Origin: Ruminococcaceae bacterium UBA1772 | Lineage (GTDB): Bacteria > Bacillota > Clostridia > Oscillospirales > Acutalibacteraceae | Reading direction: 5' to 3' | Length of the DNA stretch: 12,948 nt | Assembly (NCBI GenBank): GCA_002314645.1 | Contig: DCGS01000085.1 | Coordinates: 1-12,948 of the forward strand | Shown here: piece after piece, positions 6,864 through 12,948 of the stretch | Position numbering within the stretch: the stretch's first letter is position 1 | Layout of the letters: each line of letters begins with the position of its first letter | Made by a program: the position numbers and the translations under genes | The notes under the pieces: model-generated | What the model saw: only the letters and a program-made list of their open reading frames with translations | Told to the model about the DNA's origin: nothing | Database searches by the model: none

Positions 6864-9134
6864 TTAAAGTTCCTTACGGATAATCTTACCACTGATTGTC
6901 TTTGGAAGTTCCTTGCGGAATTCAACAATACGTGGGTACTTGTAAGGAGCAGTCTTCTCCTTAACATAGTTTTGGATTTCCTTCTTGAGTTCATCTGTGC
7001 CCTCAGTGCCATTTACAAGTACAATACAAGCCTTAACAACCTGACCACGTACTTCGTCTGGTGCTGCAGTTACGCCGCACTCAAGAACGTAAGGAAGTTC
7101 CATGATAACGTTTTCAATTTCGAATGGTCCAATTCTGTAGCCTGATGACTTAATAACGTCATCAACACGGCTGACATACCAGTAGAAGCCGTCTTCGTCC
7201 TTCCAAGCAATGTCGCCTGTATGGTAGTAACCATCATACCATACTTCTTTTGTCTTCTCTTCGTCGTTGTAGTAACCAAGGAAGAGACCGCATGGGATGC
7301 CATTCTTTGTAGAAATACAGATTTCACCGTTTTCACCAACGCCAACCTCGTTGCCGTCTGAATCAAGAAGGCAAACGTCATAAGCTGGAACTGGTTTACC
7401 CATTGAACCTGGCTTTGGAGTCATACCAACAAGGTTACCAACTGTAAGTGTTGTTTCTGTCTGACCAAAGCCTTCCATAAGCTCAAGGCCTGTAGCCTGC
7501 TTGAACTGATAGAATACTTCAGGGTTTAATGCCTCACCAGCAACTGTTGCATGTTCAACAGAACTGAAATCGTACTTAGAGAGGTCTTCTTTAATGAACA
7601 TTCTGTACATTGTTGGAGGAGCACAGAATGTAGTTATCTTGTACTGTGCGAAGAGTGGAAGAAGGTCTGCTGCGTTGAATCTTTCAAAGTCATATACAAA
7701 TACAGCACCCTCATAAAGCCACTGGCCATAGAGTTTACCCCAAAGAGCTTTACCCCAGCCTGTATCTGAAATTGTGAAGTGAACACCGTTTGAACGAACA
7801 CAGTGCCAGTATTTAGCTGTATGGAAATGTCCAAGAGCATACTTGTAGCTGTGAAGAGCCATCTTTGGATATCCAGTTGTACCAGATGTAAAGAACATGA
7901 GCATTGGGTCGTCGCCACATGGAGATTCAGCTGTACGGCTAAATCTTCTTGAGAAGAGAACATACTCATCTGTGAAGCTGTGCCAGCCCTCTCTTGGCTC
8001 ACCGCCAACAACAATCTTGTGCTCAAGTGTTGGAGCATTAACTGAACCAGCATCTACGTTAGCTGGAGTGTTGTCGTCTGCAGTACAAACAATAGCCTTA
8101 ACACCAGCAGCGTTGAATCTATATTCAAAGTCATGGTCCTTAAGCTGATGTGTTGCAGGAATTACAATTGCACCAATCTTATGAAGTGCAAGGATTGAAA
8201 TCCAGAACTCGTAACGACGCTTAAGAACGAGCATTACTCTGTCGCCCTTCTTAATGCCAAGAGATGTGAAGTAGTTTGCAGCCTGTGAAGACATATGCTT
8301 CATATCTCTAAATGTAAATCTTGTTTCATTCTTGTCTCTATCAAGGTGAATCATTGCAAGTTTGTCTGGGTTTGCATCTGCAATACCGTCAACAACGTCA
8401 AATGCAAAGTTAAACTTGTCAGCCTCGTTAAACTTAATGCTTTCAAGTTCACCATTTGGTCCTTCAACAGACTCAATGAATCTGTCAGCAACAATCTTCT
8501 TAGAAGCTCTTGCACGGATAATGCTATCATGCTTCTGCTCCTCTTCAGTCTTGTCACTGTTAATAACTACTGAAAGGAACTTACAAGGTGCGCCACCTAC
8601 TGCAAGTTCACCGTGAGGTGTTGAAGAGTTAAAGTAGATTGAATCGCCTGAGTTAAGAGTCTCAATGTGCTCACCAACCTGAACCTTAAGAGAACCCTTA
8701 ATTACGAAGTTGAATTCGTGACCAGCATGTGTTACAAGCTTCATTGGCTTGTTCTGGAGCGATTCATCATATTCATAAACGCAGAAATATGGGTCTGCAA
8801 GCTTATCCTTAAAAAGAGGAGCCATATTTTGAATTGTAATGCCGTCTTCTTTAGCTGTTACAATACCACCGTTACGTCTTGTAACTGTATAGCTTGAAAG
8901 TCTAGCACTCTGTCCTTCAATAAGGTCAGCAAGACCAATGTTGAATGCAAGTGCACACTTGTGTACGAATGTGAATGGAAGATCCACTTCACCACTTTCA
9001 TAGTTTTCGTACTGCTCTACTGTAAGGCCTGTCTTTTCAGCCATGTCTTCAGTTGAGAAGCCGCAGATGTCCCTCATTTCACGAATACGTAAAACGACCT
9101 CTTCCATCTGCTGATTTGTCTTGTTGTGTTCCAT
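6864..9134 (-). CDS. XRE helix-turn-helix / cupin / acyl-CoA synthetase fusion protein
   Basis: A 756-residue three-part protein. Residues about 12-73 form an XRE-type helix-turn-helix (REMRDICGFSTEDMAEKTGL then TVEQYENYESG). Residues about 115-192 form a cupin (THAGHEFNFVIKG, GDSIYFNSSTPHGEL). Residues from about 245 onward form a complete adenylate-forming ligase: P-loop TSGTTGYPK (416-424), EGFGQTET (554-561), YHTGD (637-641), SRVDDVIKSSGYRIGP (655-670) and SGKIIRKEL at the C-terminus, with Lys750 as the adenylation lysine. This ligase resembles medium-chain/ACSM-type acyl-CoA synthetases: acid + ATP + CoA to acyl-CoA + AMP + PPi. ATG at 9134 has AAGGGTG six bases upstream; an in-frame GTG at 9143 lies inside that ribosome site and is unlikely. 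It is the first gene after the T-box. The fused regulator-like half is unusual for a metabolic enzyme. Confidence 0.92.
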   Translation of the reverse strand: MEHNKTNQQMEEVVLRIREMRDICGFSTEDMAEKTGLTVEQYENYESGEVDLPFTFVHKCALAFNIGLADLIEGQSARLSSYTVTRRNGGIVTAKEDGITIQNMAPLFKDKLADPYFCVYEYDESLQNKPMKLVTHAGHEFNFVIKGSLKVQVGEHIETLNSGDSIYFNSSTPHGELAVGGAPCKFLSVVINSDKTEEEQKHDSIIRARASKKIVADRFIESVEGPNGELESIKFNEADKFNFAFDVVDGIADANPDKLAMIHLDRDKNETRFTFRDMKHMSSQAANYFTSLGIKKGDRVMLVLKRRYEFWISILALHKIGAIVIPATHQLKDHDFEYRFNAAGVKAIVCTADDNTPANVDAGSVNAPTLEHKIVVGGEPREGWHSFTDEYVLFSRRFSRTAESPCGDDPMLMFFTSGTTGYPKMALHSYKYALGHFHTAKYWHCVRSNGVHFTISDTGWGKALWGKLYGQWLYEGAVFVYDFERFNAADLLPLFAQYKITTFCAPPTMYRMFIKEDLSKYDFSSVEHATVAGEALNPEVFYQFKQATGLELMEGFGQTETTLTVGNLVGMTPKPGSMGKPVPAYDVCLLDSDGNEVGVGENGEICISTKNGIPCGLFLGYYNDEEKTKEVWYDGYYHTGDIAWKDEDGFYWYVSRVDDVIKSSGYRIGPFEIENVIMELPYVLECGVTAAPDEVRGQVVKACIVLVNGTEGTDELKKEIQNYVKEKTAPYKYPRIVEFRKELPKTISGKIIRKEL

Positions 9135-9170
9135 AGTTTTCACCCTTTTTAAAGTATTTGGCTAGAAACA

Positions 9171-9206
9171 TAAAAAAAACGTCTCAAAGCCATTAAACTT
9201 TGAGAC
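9171..9206 (-). terminator. T-box attenuator terminator
   Basis: On the minus strand a perfect 9-bp stem GTCTCAAAG / CTTTGAGAC with 8-base loop TTTAATGG, followed by G and eight T. It stops leader transcription when the cognate tRNA is charged. The 5' arm shares CTCAAA with the antiterminator, so the two folds exclude each other. Confidence 0.96.
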
Positions 9207-9440
9207 GAAACTTTCATTCCGCGGTACCACTCAAATTGTAGAAGAAAACTTCTACCCCTCCGGAGTCCGACAACTCCTACAGCACTAACGTAGCTAACAC
9301 GTAGGACACTACTCATTTTACTTTTTGCATCCTCAGCTGTTGAAGTGATAGGTTATTCTAAAAATTTGTATTGGCTTACACCAACCGCCAACTCTCTGAA
9401 ACAACTTTAAAGAAACCGTCTTCGTCATTGCCTTTATTAT
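9171..9440 (-). promoter_or_regulatory. T-box riboswitch leader controlling the acyl-CoA synthetase-VOR-BCAT operon
   Basis: This leader senses uncharged tRNA. Reading on the minus strand: the Stem I base GACGAAG (9426-9420), AGAGAG bulge (9397-9392) and distal-loop GGTTGGTGTAAGCC, then GAATAACC (9358-9351) in the specifier region. A TCCTAC...GTAGGA helix (9306-9275) follows, then Stem III, a perfect 7-bp hairpin with TTTT loop (9255-9238). The T-box itself is GAGTGGTACCGCGG (9232-9219). The antiterminator pairs TTTGAG (9235-9230) with CTCAAA (9204-9199), competing with the terminator. The acceptor-pairing bulge reads TGGT, so the tRNA discriminator base should be A, as in Ile, Leu, Val and Phe tRNAs. 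The specifier codon is not certain: ATA (9356-9354, Ile) is best by spacing to ACC, with ATC (9349-9347, Ile) as alternative. The T-box is secure; amino-acid identity is tentative. Confidence 0.95.
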
Positions 9441-9452
9441 TAACTTGCAAGA

Positions 9453-9481
9453 ATTTTAGCACCCTAGACACCCTTTGTCAA
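9453..9481 (-). promoter_or_regulatory. Sigma-A promoter of the T-box operon
   Basis: Minus-strand TTGACA (9481-9476), a 17-base spacer, then TAAAAT (9458-9453). A start about 7 bases further puts the transcript at about 9446, just before Stem I of the T-box. The -35 box lies in the centre of a palindrome (9463-9492). Confidence 0.88.
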
Positions 9482-9492
9482 GAGTGTCTAGG
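9463..9492. repeat. Palindrome across the -35 region of the T-box operon promoter (candidate operator)
   Basis: On the plus strand CCTAGACACCC, 8 bases TTTGTCAA, then GAGTGTCTAGG: 11-base arms with 10 matches. The central 8 bases contain most of the -35 hexamer and the right half of the spacer is covered by one arm. A dimeric repressor here would block RNA polymerase. It could also act as a weak stop for the upstream symporter mRNA, but no T run follows on the minus strand. Confidence 0.6.
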
Positions 9493-9522
9493 AAACTTTT
9501 TATATATTTATATTATATATAA

Positions 9523-11070
9523 TTACTCAGCGTCTGTTAAAGCCTCTGTAACTGGTACAAGAACCTTCTTGTCATAGCACTCGAATACTTCGTTGATCTT
9601 TTCTTCTGAAGGCTTCTTAGTAATAAGAGAAACGATTGGAACAATGATAAGTCCGCCAATCATTGCAATTGCACCACAAACAATTGGGCTCTGCATGAAC
9701 TCTGGGAAAGAAGACTTAATAATCATGTTGAGGAGCATGAGACCTGAACCCCAAATGAAGCTTACAACACATGCAGCCTTTGTTGTCTTCTTCCAGTAGA
9801 GACTGTAAAGGAATGGAGCAAGGAACGAACCTGCAAGAGCACCCCAAGAAAGTCCCATAAGCTGAGCTATGAATGTAACCTTAAAGTTGTACTGGATAAC
9901 AGCAACAACTGCAGAAATGAGAATGAATACTGCTACGAATGCACGAATAAGAACAAGGTTACGCTTTTCAGCACCCTCTTTCTTCTTTGAGAAGAATACA
10001 GGATCAATGAAGTCAAGAGTCATTGTTGAACTTGATGTAAGAACAAGAGATGAAAGTGTTGACATTGATGCTGAAAGAACAAGGATAAGTGTAATACCAA
10101 TAAGGATGTCAGGAAGATTTGAAAGCATGTTAGGAATGATTGCGTCGAAACCGTCTGCCTTAACATCTACTGGGAAGAGTCTACCGAAACCACCAAGGAA
10201 GTAGCAACCACCAGCTACAACAATTGCAAAGAATGTTGAAATGATTGTTCCCTTGTGAATGTCGTTTTCACTCTTGATTGCATAGAATTTCTGAACCATC
10301 TGAGGAAGACCCCATGTACCAAGAGAAGTAAGAATAACAACTGAAAGAAGGTCAATTGGATTTGGACCAAAGAATGATGCAAATACACCTGGCTGAGTAG
10401 AAACTGTGTCGTCTGTTACACGAGCAAGTGCATCTACAGAACCAATAAGACCACCGTTAACTCTAAGAACTGCAACAATAATTGCAACAATACCAATGAG
10501 CATTACAATACCCTGAATAAAGTCGTTGATTGCTGTTGCCATATAACCGCCTGCAATAACGTAAACAGCTGTAAGAATAGCCATTGCTACAATACAATAA
10601 GTGTAGTCAACGTTAAATGCCATACCGAAAAGTCTTGAAAGACCGTTATAGAGCGATGCAGTATAAGGAATAAGGAATACGAAAATAATTGCTGATGCTG
10701 CAAGCTTTAATGCCATTGAATCAAAACGTCTCTCAAAGAACTGAGGCATTGTAGCACTGTCAAGGTGCTGAGTCATAATTCTAGTACGACGACCAAGAAT
10801 TACCCAAGCAAGAAGTGAACCAATAAATGCATTACCAAGACCTATCCAGGTAGATGCAAGTCCGAACTTCCAGCCGAACTGTCCAGCATATCCTACGAAG
10901 ATAACTGCTGAGAAGTAAGATGTACCATAAGCAAATGCTGTAAGCCAAGGACCTACAGAACGTCCGCCAAGTACGAACCCATTAACATCTGTTGAGTGTT
11001 TTCTGCAGTAGATACCTACGCCAATGAAAACGCCCATAAATGCTAATAACAAAATAACTTTAATTAACAT
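9523..11070 (-). CDS. Sodium:solute symporter family (SSF/SLC5-like, PutP/PanF-related) transporter
   Basis: A 515-residue polytopic membrane protein with about 13 hydrophobic segments, the usual size and topology for this family. Marks include FVLGGRSVGPWLTAFAYGTSYFSA near the first segments (shown in parts: GGRSVGPW at 35-42), ATMPQFFERRF (106-116), a GTWGLPQMVQKF stretch (251-262) and SASMSTLSSLVLTSSS (333-348), equivalent to the PutP helix that holds Na+-site Ser/Thr residues. ATG at 11070 follows GGAGGAG by 6 bases; an in-frame TTG at 11085 overlaps that ribosome site and is rejected. It has its own promoter and ends 42 bases before the operon promoter. The family carries proline, pantothenate, short-chain and other carboxylates, and more. 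Import of a branched-chain acid for the operon downstream would fit but is only inferred from position. Confidence 0.9.
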   Translation of the reverse strand: MLIKVILLLAFMGVFIGVGIYCRKHSTDVNGFVLGGRSVGPWLTAFAYGTSYFSAVIFVGYAGQFGWKFGLASTWIGLGNAFIGSLLAWVILGRRTRIMTQHLDSATMPQFFERRFDSMALKLAASAIIFVFLIPYTASLYNGLSRLFGMAFNVDYTYCIVAMAILTAVYVIAGGYMATAINDFIQGIVMLIGIVAIIVAVLRVNGGLIGSVDALARVTDDTVSTQPGVFASFFGPNPIDLLSVVILTSLGTWGLPQMVQKFYAIKSENDIHKGTIISTFFAIVVAGGCYFLGGFGRLFPVDVKADGFDAIIPNMLSNLPDILIGITLILVLSASMSTLSSLVLTSSSTMTLDFIDPVFFSKKKEGAEKRNLVLIRAFVAVFILISAVVAVIQYNFKVTFIAQLMGLSWGALAGSFLAPFLYSLYWKKTTKAACVVSFIWGSGLMLLNMIIKSSFPEFMQSPIVCGAIAMIGGLIIVPIVSLITKKPSEEKINEVFECYDKKVLVPVTEALTDAE

Positions 11071-11103
11071 TGTTTTCTCCTCCAAATATTTTTACGCTTT
11101 AAA

Positions 11104-11132
11104 ACTATAACACTTTAAAGTATTAAAGTCAA
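11104..11132 (-). promoter_or_regulatory. Sigma-A promoter of the symporter gene
   Basis: Minus-strand TTGACT (11132-11127), 17-base spacer, then TATAGT (11109-11104). The spacer contains the perfect 10-base palindrome ACTTTAAAGT (11112-11121), which could be a repressor site or simply AT-rich sequence. Confidence 0.8.
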
Positions 11133-11139
11133 TATGTAG

Positions 11140-11172
11140 AAAAAATGGCATCCACATTTCTGCAAATGCCAT
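11140..11172 (-). terminator. Terminator after the small membrane protein gene
   Basis: Minus-strand ATGGCAT (11172-11166) pairs with ATGCCAT (11151-11145), followed by a run of T. It lies 7 bases after the stop at 11180 and just before the symporter promoter, so the two genes are separate transcription units. Confidence 0.75.
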
Positions 11173-11179
11173 CAATTAG

Positions 11180-11662
11180 TTATCTCCACTTGTTCCAACT
11201 GTTTTTGTAGATTTTAAGAAGCTCTCCTAGCATTTCAACATCCTTTGCCTGCTCCTCTGTTCCGCCGTTATTTCTAACAACATCTGCAGCGTCTATATAT
11301 GCAAGATAATAAGTACGTGAAATATGCTTGTATTCACATTCCTTATCTAGGAACTTCCAACCGTTCTTTGTAAGGCTCTTCATTTTACCCATAGATTTAT
11401 ATGGATGCTGGAAAACAATTTGTCCATACTTGTTTACACCAAGCTGAAGATTCTTTTCATCCTTACAGAAATTATATACATCATCTGAAACGAGCTGCAT
11501 ACTTGCATGATCATATTCTGTTACATACTTGTGATCATTTGGAACATTGTAATATCCGCGAAGCACGCCAAACCACGCCCAAAGAACAAATGCAATGAAT
11601 GCAAGTACAAAAATAAGAAGTGTAATAACTAAACCTTTAACTATTTTTAATGCTTTCTTCAT
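11180..11662 (-). CDS. Small single-pass membrane protein, function unknown
   Basis: A 160-residue protein I do not recognise. It starts MKKALKIVKG, a positively charged cytoplasmic tip, followed by one strong hydrophobic segment (about 10-34) rich in Leu, Ile, Phe and Trp. There is no signal-peptidase or lipobox site. The remaining ~125 residues are soluble, polar and rich in Lys, Tyr and Asn, and would face outward (N-in topology). Cysteines are few (in NFCKDEK and KECEYK). The start is set at ATG 11662 because GAGGGG lies about 7 bases upstream; a further in-frame ATG at 11677 has no ribosome site. It is monocistronic, with its own terminator, and is divergent from the EamA gene. A weak extended -10 (TGATAGAAT, minus strand 11705-11697) may be its promoter. 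Confidence 0.75.
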   Translation of the reverse strand: MKKALKIVKGLVITLLIFVLAFIAFVLWAWFGVLRGYYNVPNDHKYVTEYDHASMQLVSDDVYNFCKDEKNLQLGVNKYGQIVFQHPYKSMGKMKSLTKNGWKFLDKECEYKHISRTYYLAYIDAADVVRNNGGTEEQAKDVEMLGELLKIYKNSWNKWR

Positions 11663-11696
11663 AATATATCCCCTCATATGAAAAAATGTCTTTTAT

Positions 11697-11705
11697 ATTC
11701 TATCA
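11697..11705 (-). promoter_or_regulatory. Possible extended -10 element of the small membrane protein gene
   Basis: Minus-strand TGATAGAAT 35 bases before the chosen start. No good -35 hexamer is seen at the right distance (only TTTATT), so the call is weak. Confidence 0.4.
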
Positions 11706-11748
11706 CATTTACCTTGCTAAATAAACACTTATTTTAATACATATTCAT

Positions 11749-11777
11749 TTGACGAATAATACTCTTGGGAATATAAT
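11749..11777 (+). promoter_or_regulatory. Sigma-A promoter of the EamA transporter gene
   Basis: TTGACG (11749-11754), 17-base spacer, then a perfect TATAAT (11772-11777). Just downstream the palindrome TCAAAT-TT-ATTTGA (11781-11794) spans the expected start site and touches the ribosome site (AAGGGGG, 11794-11800), so a repressor could act here. Confidence 0.87.
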
Positions 11778-11806
11778 AAATCAAATTTATTTGAAGGGGG
11801 AATTAC

Positions 11807-12724
11807 ATGGCTTTACTGAATAGTGGCAAGAAAAAAGGCATATTTTATATAGTATGCTCTGCATTCTTTTTTGCCCTTATGCTTATGTTTGTCCGCCTTT
11901 CAGGTGACCTTCCTTCAATGCAAAAAGCATTCTTTAGAAACTTCGTTGCAATGTTTTTTGCACTATTCATACTCATAAAAGACAAAATAAAATTCTCAGG
12001 CAAAAAAGAGAATATAAAATATCTCTTCCTCCGTTCTTTTATTGGAGTTTTAGGAATAATAGGAAACTTCTACGCAGTTGACCACCTTGTTTTAAGCGAT
12101 GCATCCATCCTAAACAAGATGTCCCCTTTCTTTGCAATAGTATTCAGTTACTTCATTGTTAAGGAAAAGGTTCATCCTATTCAAATGAGTATAATAACAA
12201 CCGCATTCCTTGGAAGTATGCTTGTTGTAAAACCAAGCGTAGACATATTCCAGAACCCAGCATCCCTTGCTGGTCTCATTGGTGGAATATGCGCAGGATT
12301 TGCATATGCCTGCGTTAGAAAGCTCGGCGAAAACGGCGAGAAAGGACCATTCGTTGTGTTCTTCTTCTCCGCCTTTTCATGCCTTTGCCTTCTCCCATTC
12401 CTCATTTTTGACTTCCACCCAATGACATTAAAACAACTCATCTTCCTTCTCCTTGCCGGACTTTCCGCAGCAGGCGGCCAGTTTACAATAACTGCGGCAT
12501 ATTTCCATGCACCAGCAAGAGAAATTTCAGTATACGACTACTCTCAGCTCATATTCACAGCGCTCCTTGGATTCTTTGTCTTTGGACAAATTCCAGATCT
12601 TTTGAGCGTTATAGGATATATAGTCATTGTTGCAATGGCAATTCTCATGTTCCTTTACAACAATGGTCACATAAAACTTGGAGGTAATAATAATGAAAGT
12701 ACTACTAATTTGCGGAAGTCCTAG
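11807..12724 (+). CDS. EamA/DMT-superfamily permease
   Basis: A 305-residue inner-membrane protein of the drug/metabolite transporter superfamily with about ten hydrophobic segments arranged as two EamA repeats (roughly 11-143 and 153-285). Typical residues are the early helix ending in RLSG (30-33), FFRNFVAMF after it, the ADHL-like VDHLVLSDASILNKMSPFFAIVF stretch (91-113, given here by position) and FGQIPD (259-264) in the second repeat. The C-terminus is a short polar tail. The substrate is unknown; members export amino acids, metabolites or drugs. ATG at 11807 has AAGGGGG six bases upstream. It is divergent from the minus-strand genes. Its last 32 bases overlap the start of the next gene in another frame, so the two are probably co-transcribed and translationally linked. 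Confidence 0.9.
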   Translation: MALLNSGKKKGIFYIVCSAFFFALMLMFVRLSGDLPSMQKAFFRNFVAMFFALFILIKDKIKFSGKKENIKYLFLRSFIGVLGIIGNFYAVDHLVLSDASILNKMSPFFAIVFSYFIVKEKVHPIQMSIITTAFLGSMLVVKPSVDIFQNPASLAGLIGGICAGFAYACVRKLGENGEKGPFVVFFFSAFSCLCLLPFLIFDFHPMTLKQLIFLLLAGLSAAGGQFTITAAYFHAPAREISVYDYSQLIFTALLGFFVFGQIPDLLSVIGYIVIVAMAILMFLYNNGHIKLGGNNNESTTNLRKS

Positions 12725-12948
12725 AAAAAACGGATGCACACAACGTGGACTCGAAGAAGTTGCCAGTGCACTTAAAGCAAACGGCATTGAAACAGAATTC
12801 TACTCTCTTGCCAATGCAGTTGTTAGAGACTGTAAGGCTTGCGGCACATGCGCAGTTACAGGAACATGTATTATAGACGACGATGCTTGTGTAAACGAAC
12901 TCACCGCACGCCTCGACGAGTTTGACGGCTTCGTTATTGGCTCACCTG
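12693..12948 (+). CDS. Flavodoxin-fold NAD(P)H-dependent FMN reductase / iron-sulfur flavoprotein-like, 3' end cut by window edge
   Basis: Only the first 85 residues are present. The N-terminus MKVLLICGSPRKNGCT is the beta-strand and phosphate-binding loop of the NADPH-dependent FMN reductase family, with Cys15 where Asn is usual (GNT). Residues 47-59 give Cys47-x2-Cys50-x2-Cys53-x5-Cys59, which matches the compact CX2CX2CX4-7C pattern of archaeal/clostridial iron-sulfur flavoproteins that hold a [4Fe-4S] cluster; related reductases carry a similar motif without proof of a cluster. FDGFVIGSP (77-85) is the expected second FMN-loop region. GGAGG at 12680-12684 lies 8 bases before ATG at 12693 and inside the EamA gene, which it overlaps by 32 bases. 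The electron acceptor is unknown. Confidence 0.87.
   Translation, partial: MKVLLICGSPRKNGCTQRGLEEVASALKANGIETEFYSLANAVVRDCKACGTCAVTGTCIIDDDACVNELTARLDEFDGFVIGSP

Noticed and set aside
7070..8053. Minus-strand open frames of 103-139 residues and several plus-strand frames inside the synthetase gene
   Set aside because: They lie in other frames of a gene with complete domain motifs, have low-complexity composition and no ribosome sites.
2500..9134. Plain Stickland-type branched-chain amino acid degradation operon
   Set aside because: The gene content alone would allow it, but induction by uncharged tRNA through a T-box would switch degradation on during starvation, which is contrary to need. 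It remains possible for the enzymes in reverse.
9135..9143. GTG start at 9143 for the fusion protein
   Set aside because: The GTG is part of the AAGGGTG ribosome site correctly spaced for ATG at 9134.
9463..9492. Palindrome as the symporter's rho-independent terminator
   Set aside because: On the minus strand the second arm is followed by GTGCTAAAATTC, without a T run. The location over a consensus promoter fits an operator better.
11071..11085. TTG start at 11085 adding five residues to the symporter
   Set aside because: The TTG overlaps the GGAGGAG ribosome site that serves the ATG at 11070, so it cannot be the start used with that site.
1..12948. CRISPR array, insertion sequence, prophage or tRNA/rRNA genes
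   Set aside because: No spaced direct repeats, transposase or integrase motifs, and no tRNA- or rRNA-like sequence other than the T-box leader.

Overview
The window looks like chromosomal DNA of an anaerobic, moderately low-GC member of the Bacillota, most likely class Clostridia. The signs are a T-box riboswitch, strong AGGAGG-type ribosome binding sites, sigma-A promoters with exact 17-bp spacers, and ferredoxin-dependent and Fe-S flavin enzymes. I cannot name a genus from the sequence alone. Nothing suggests a phage, transposon, plasmid or CRISPR array. Coding is dense and almost entirely on the minus strand.

Layout, read in the direction of minus-strand transcription. A divergent intergenic region (11663-11806) separates two units. 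A plus-strand pair encodes an EamA/DMT permease and the start of a Cys-rich flavodoxin-fold reductase that runs off the right edge. A minus-strand gene encodes a single-pass membrane protein of unknown function and ends in its own terminator. Next comes a sodium:solute symporter with its own promoter. A consensus promoter (9453-9481) buried in a palindrome then drives a T-box leader (about 9171-9440). The leader controls a seven-gene, tightly packed operon: an XRE-cupin-acyl-CoA synthetase fusion, a ParA/MinD-like ATPase, the four subunits of a 2-oxoacid:ferredoxin oxidoreductase of the VOR type, and a branched-chain aminotransferase. The operon ends at a strong hairpin terminator (2454-2483). 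Downstream is a separate unit of an ArsR-family regulator and a large old-yellow-enzyme-type Fe-S flavoenzyme, truncated by the left edge.

How the genes may work together. Acyl-CoA synthetase, VOR and aminotransferase make up a three-step path between branched-chain fatty acids and branched-chain amino acids. A T-box turns genes ON when a tRNA is uncharged, that is, during amino-acid starvation. This favours the anabolic direction: acid + CoA + ATP to acyl-CoA, reductive carboxylation by VOR to the 2-oxoacid, then transamination to valine, leucine or isoleucine. The upstream symporter could import the acid. The genes and the T-box are directly visible; the direction of flux and the transporter substrate are inference. 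The most unusual elements are the fused DNA-binding/sensor/ligase protein, the palindrome across the operon promoter, and the ATPase placed between ligase and oxidoreductase.
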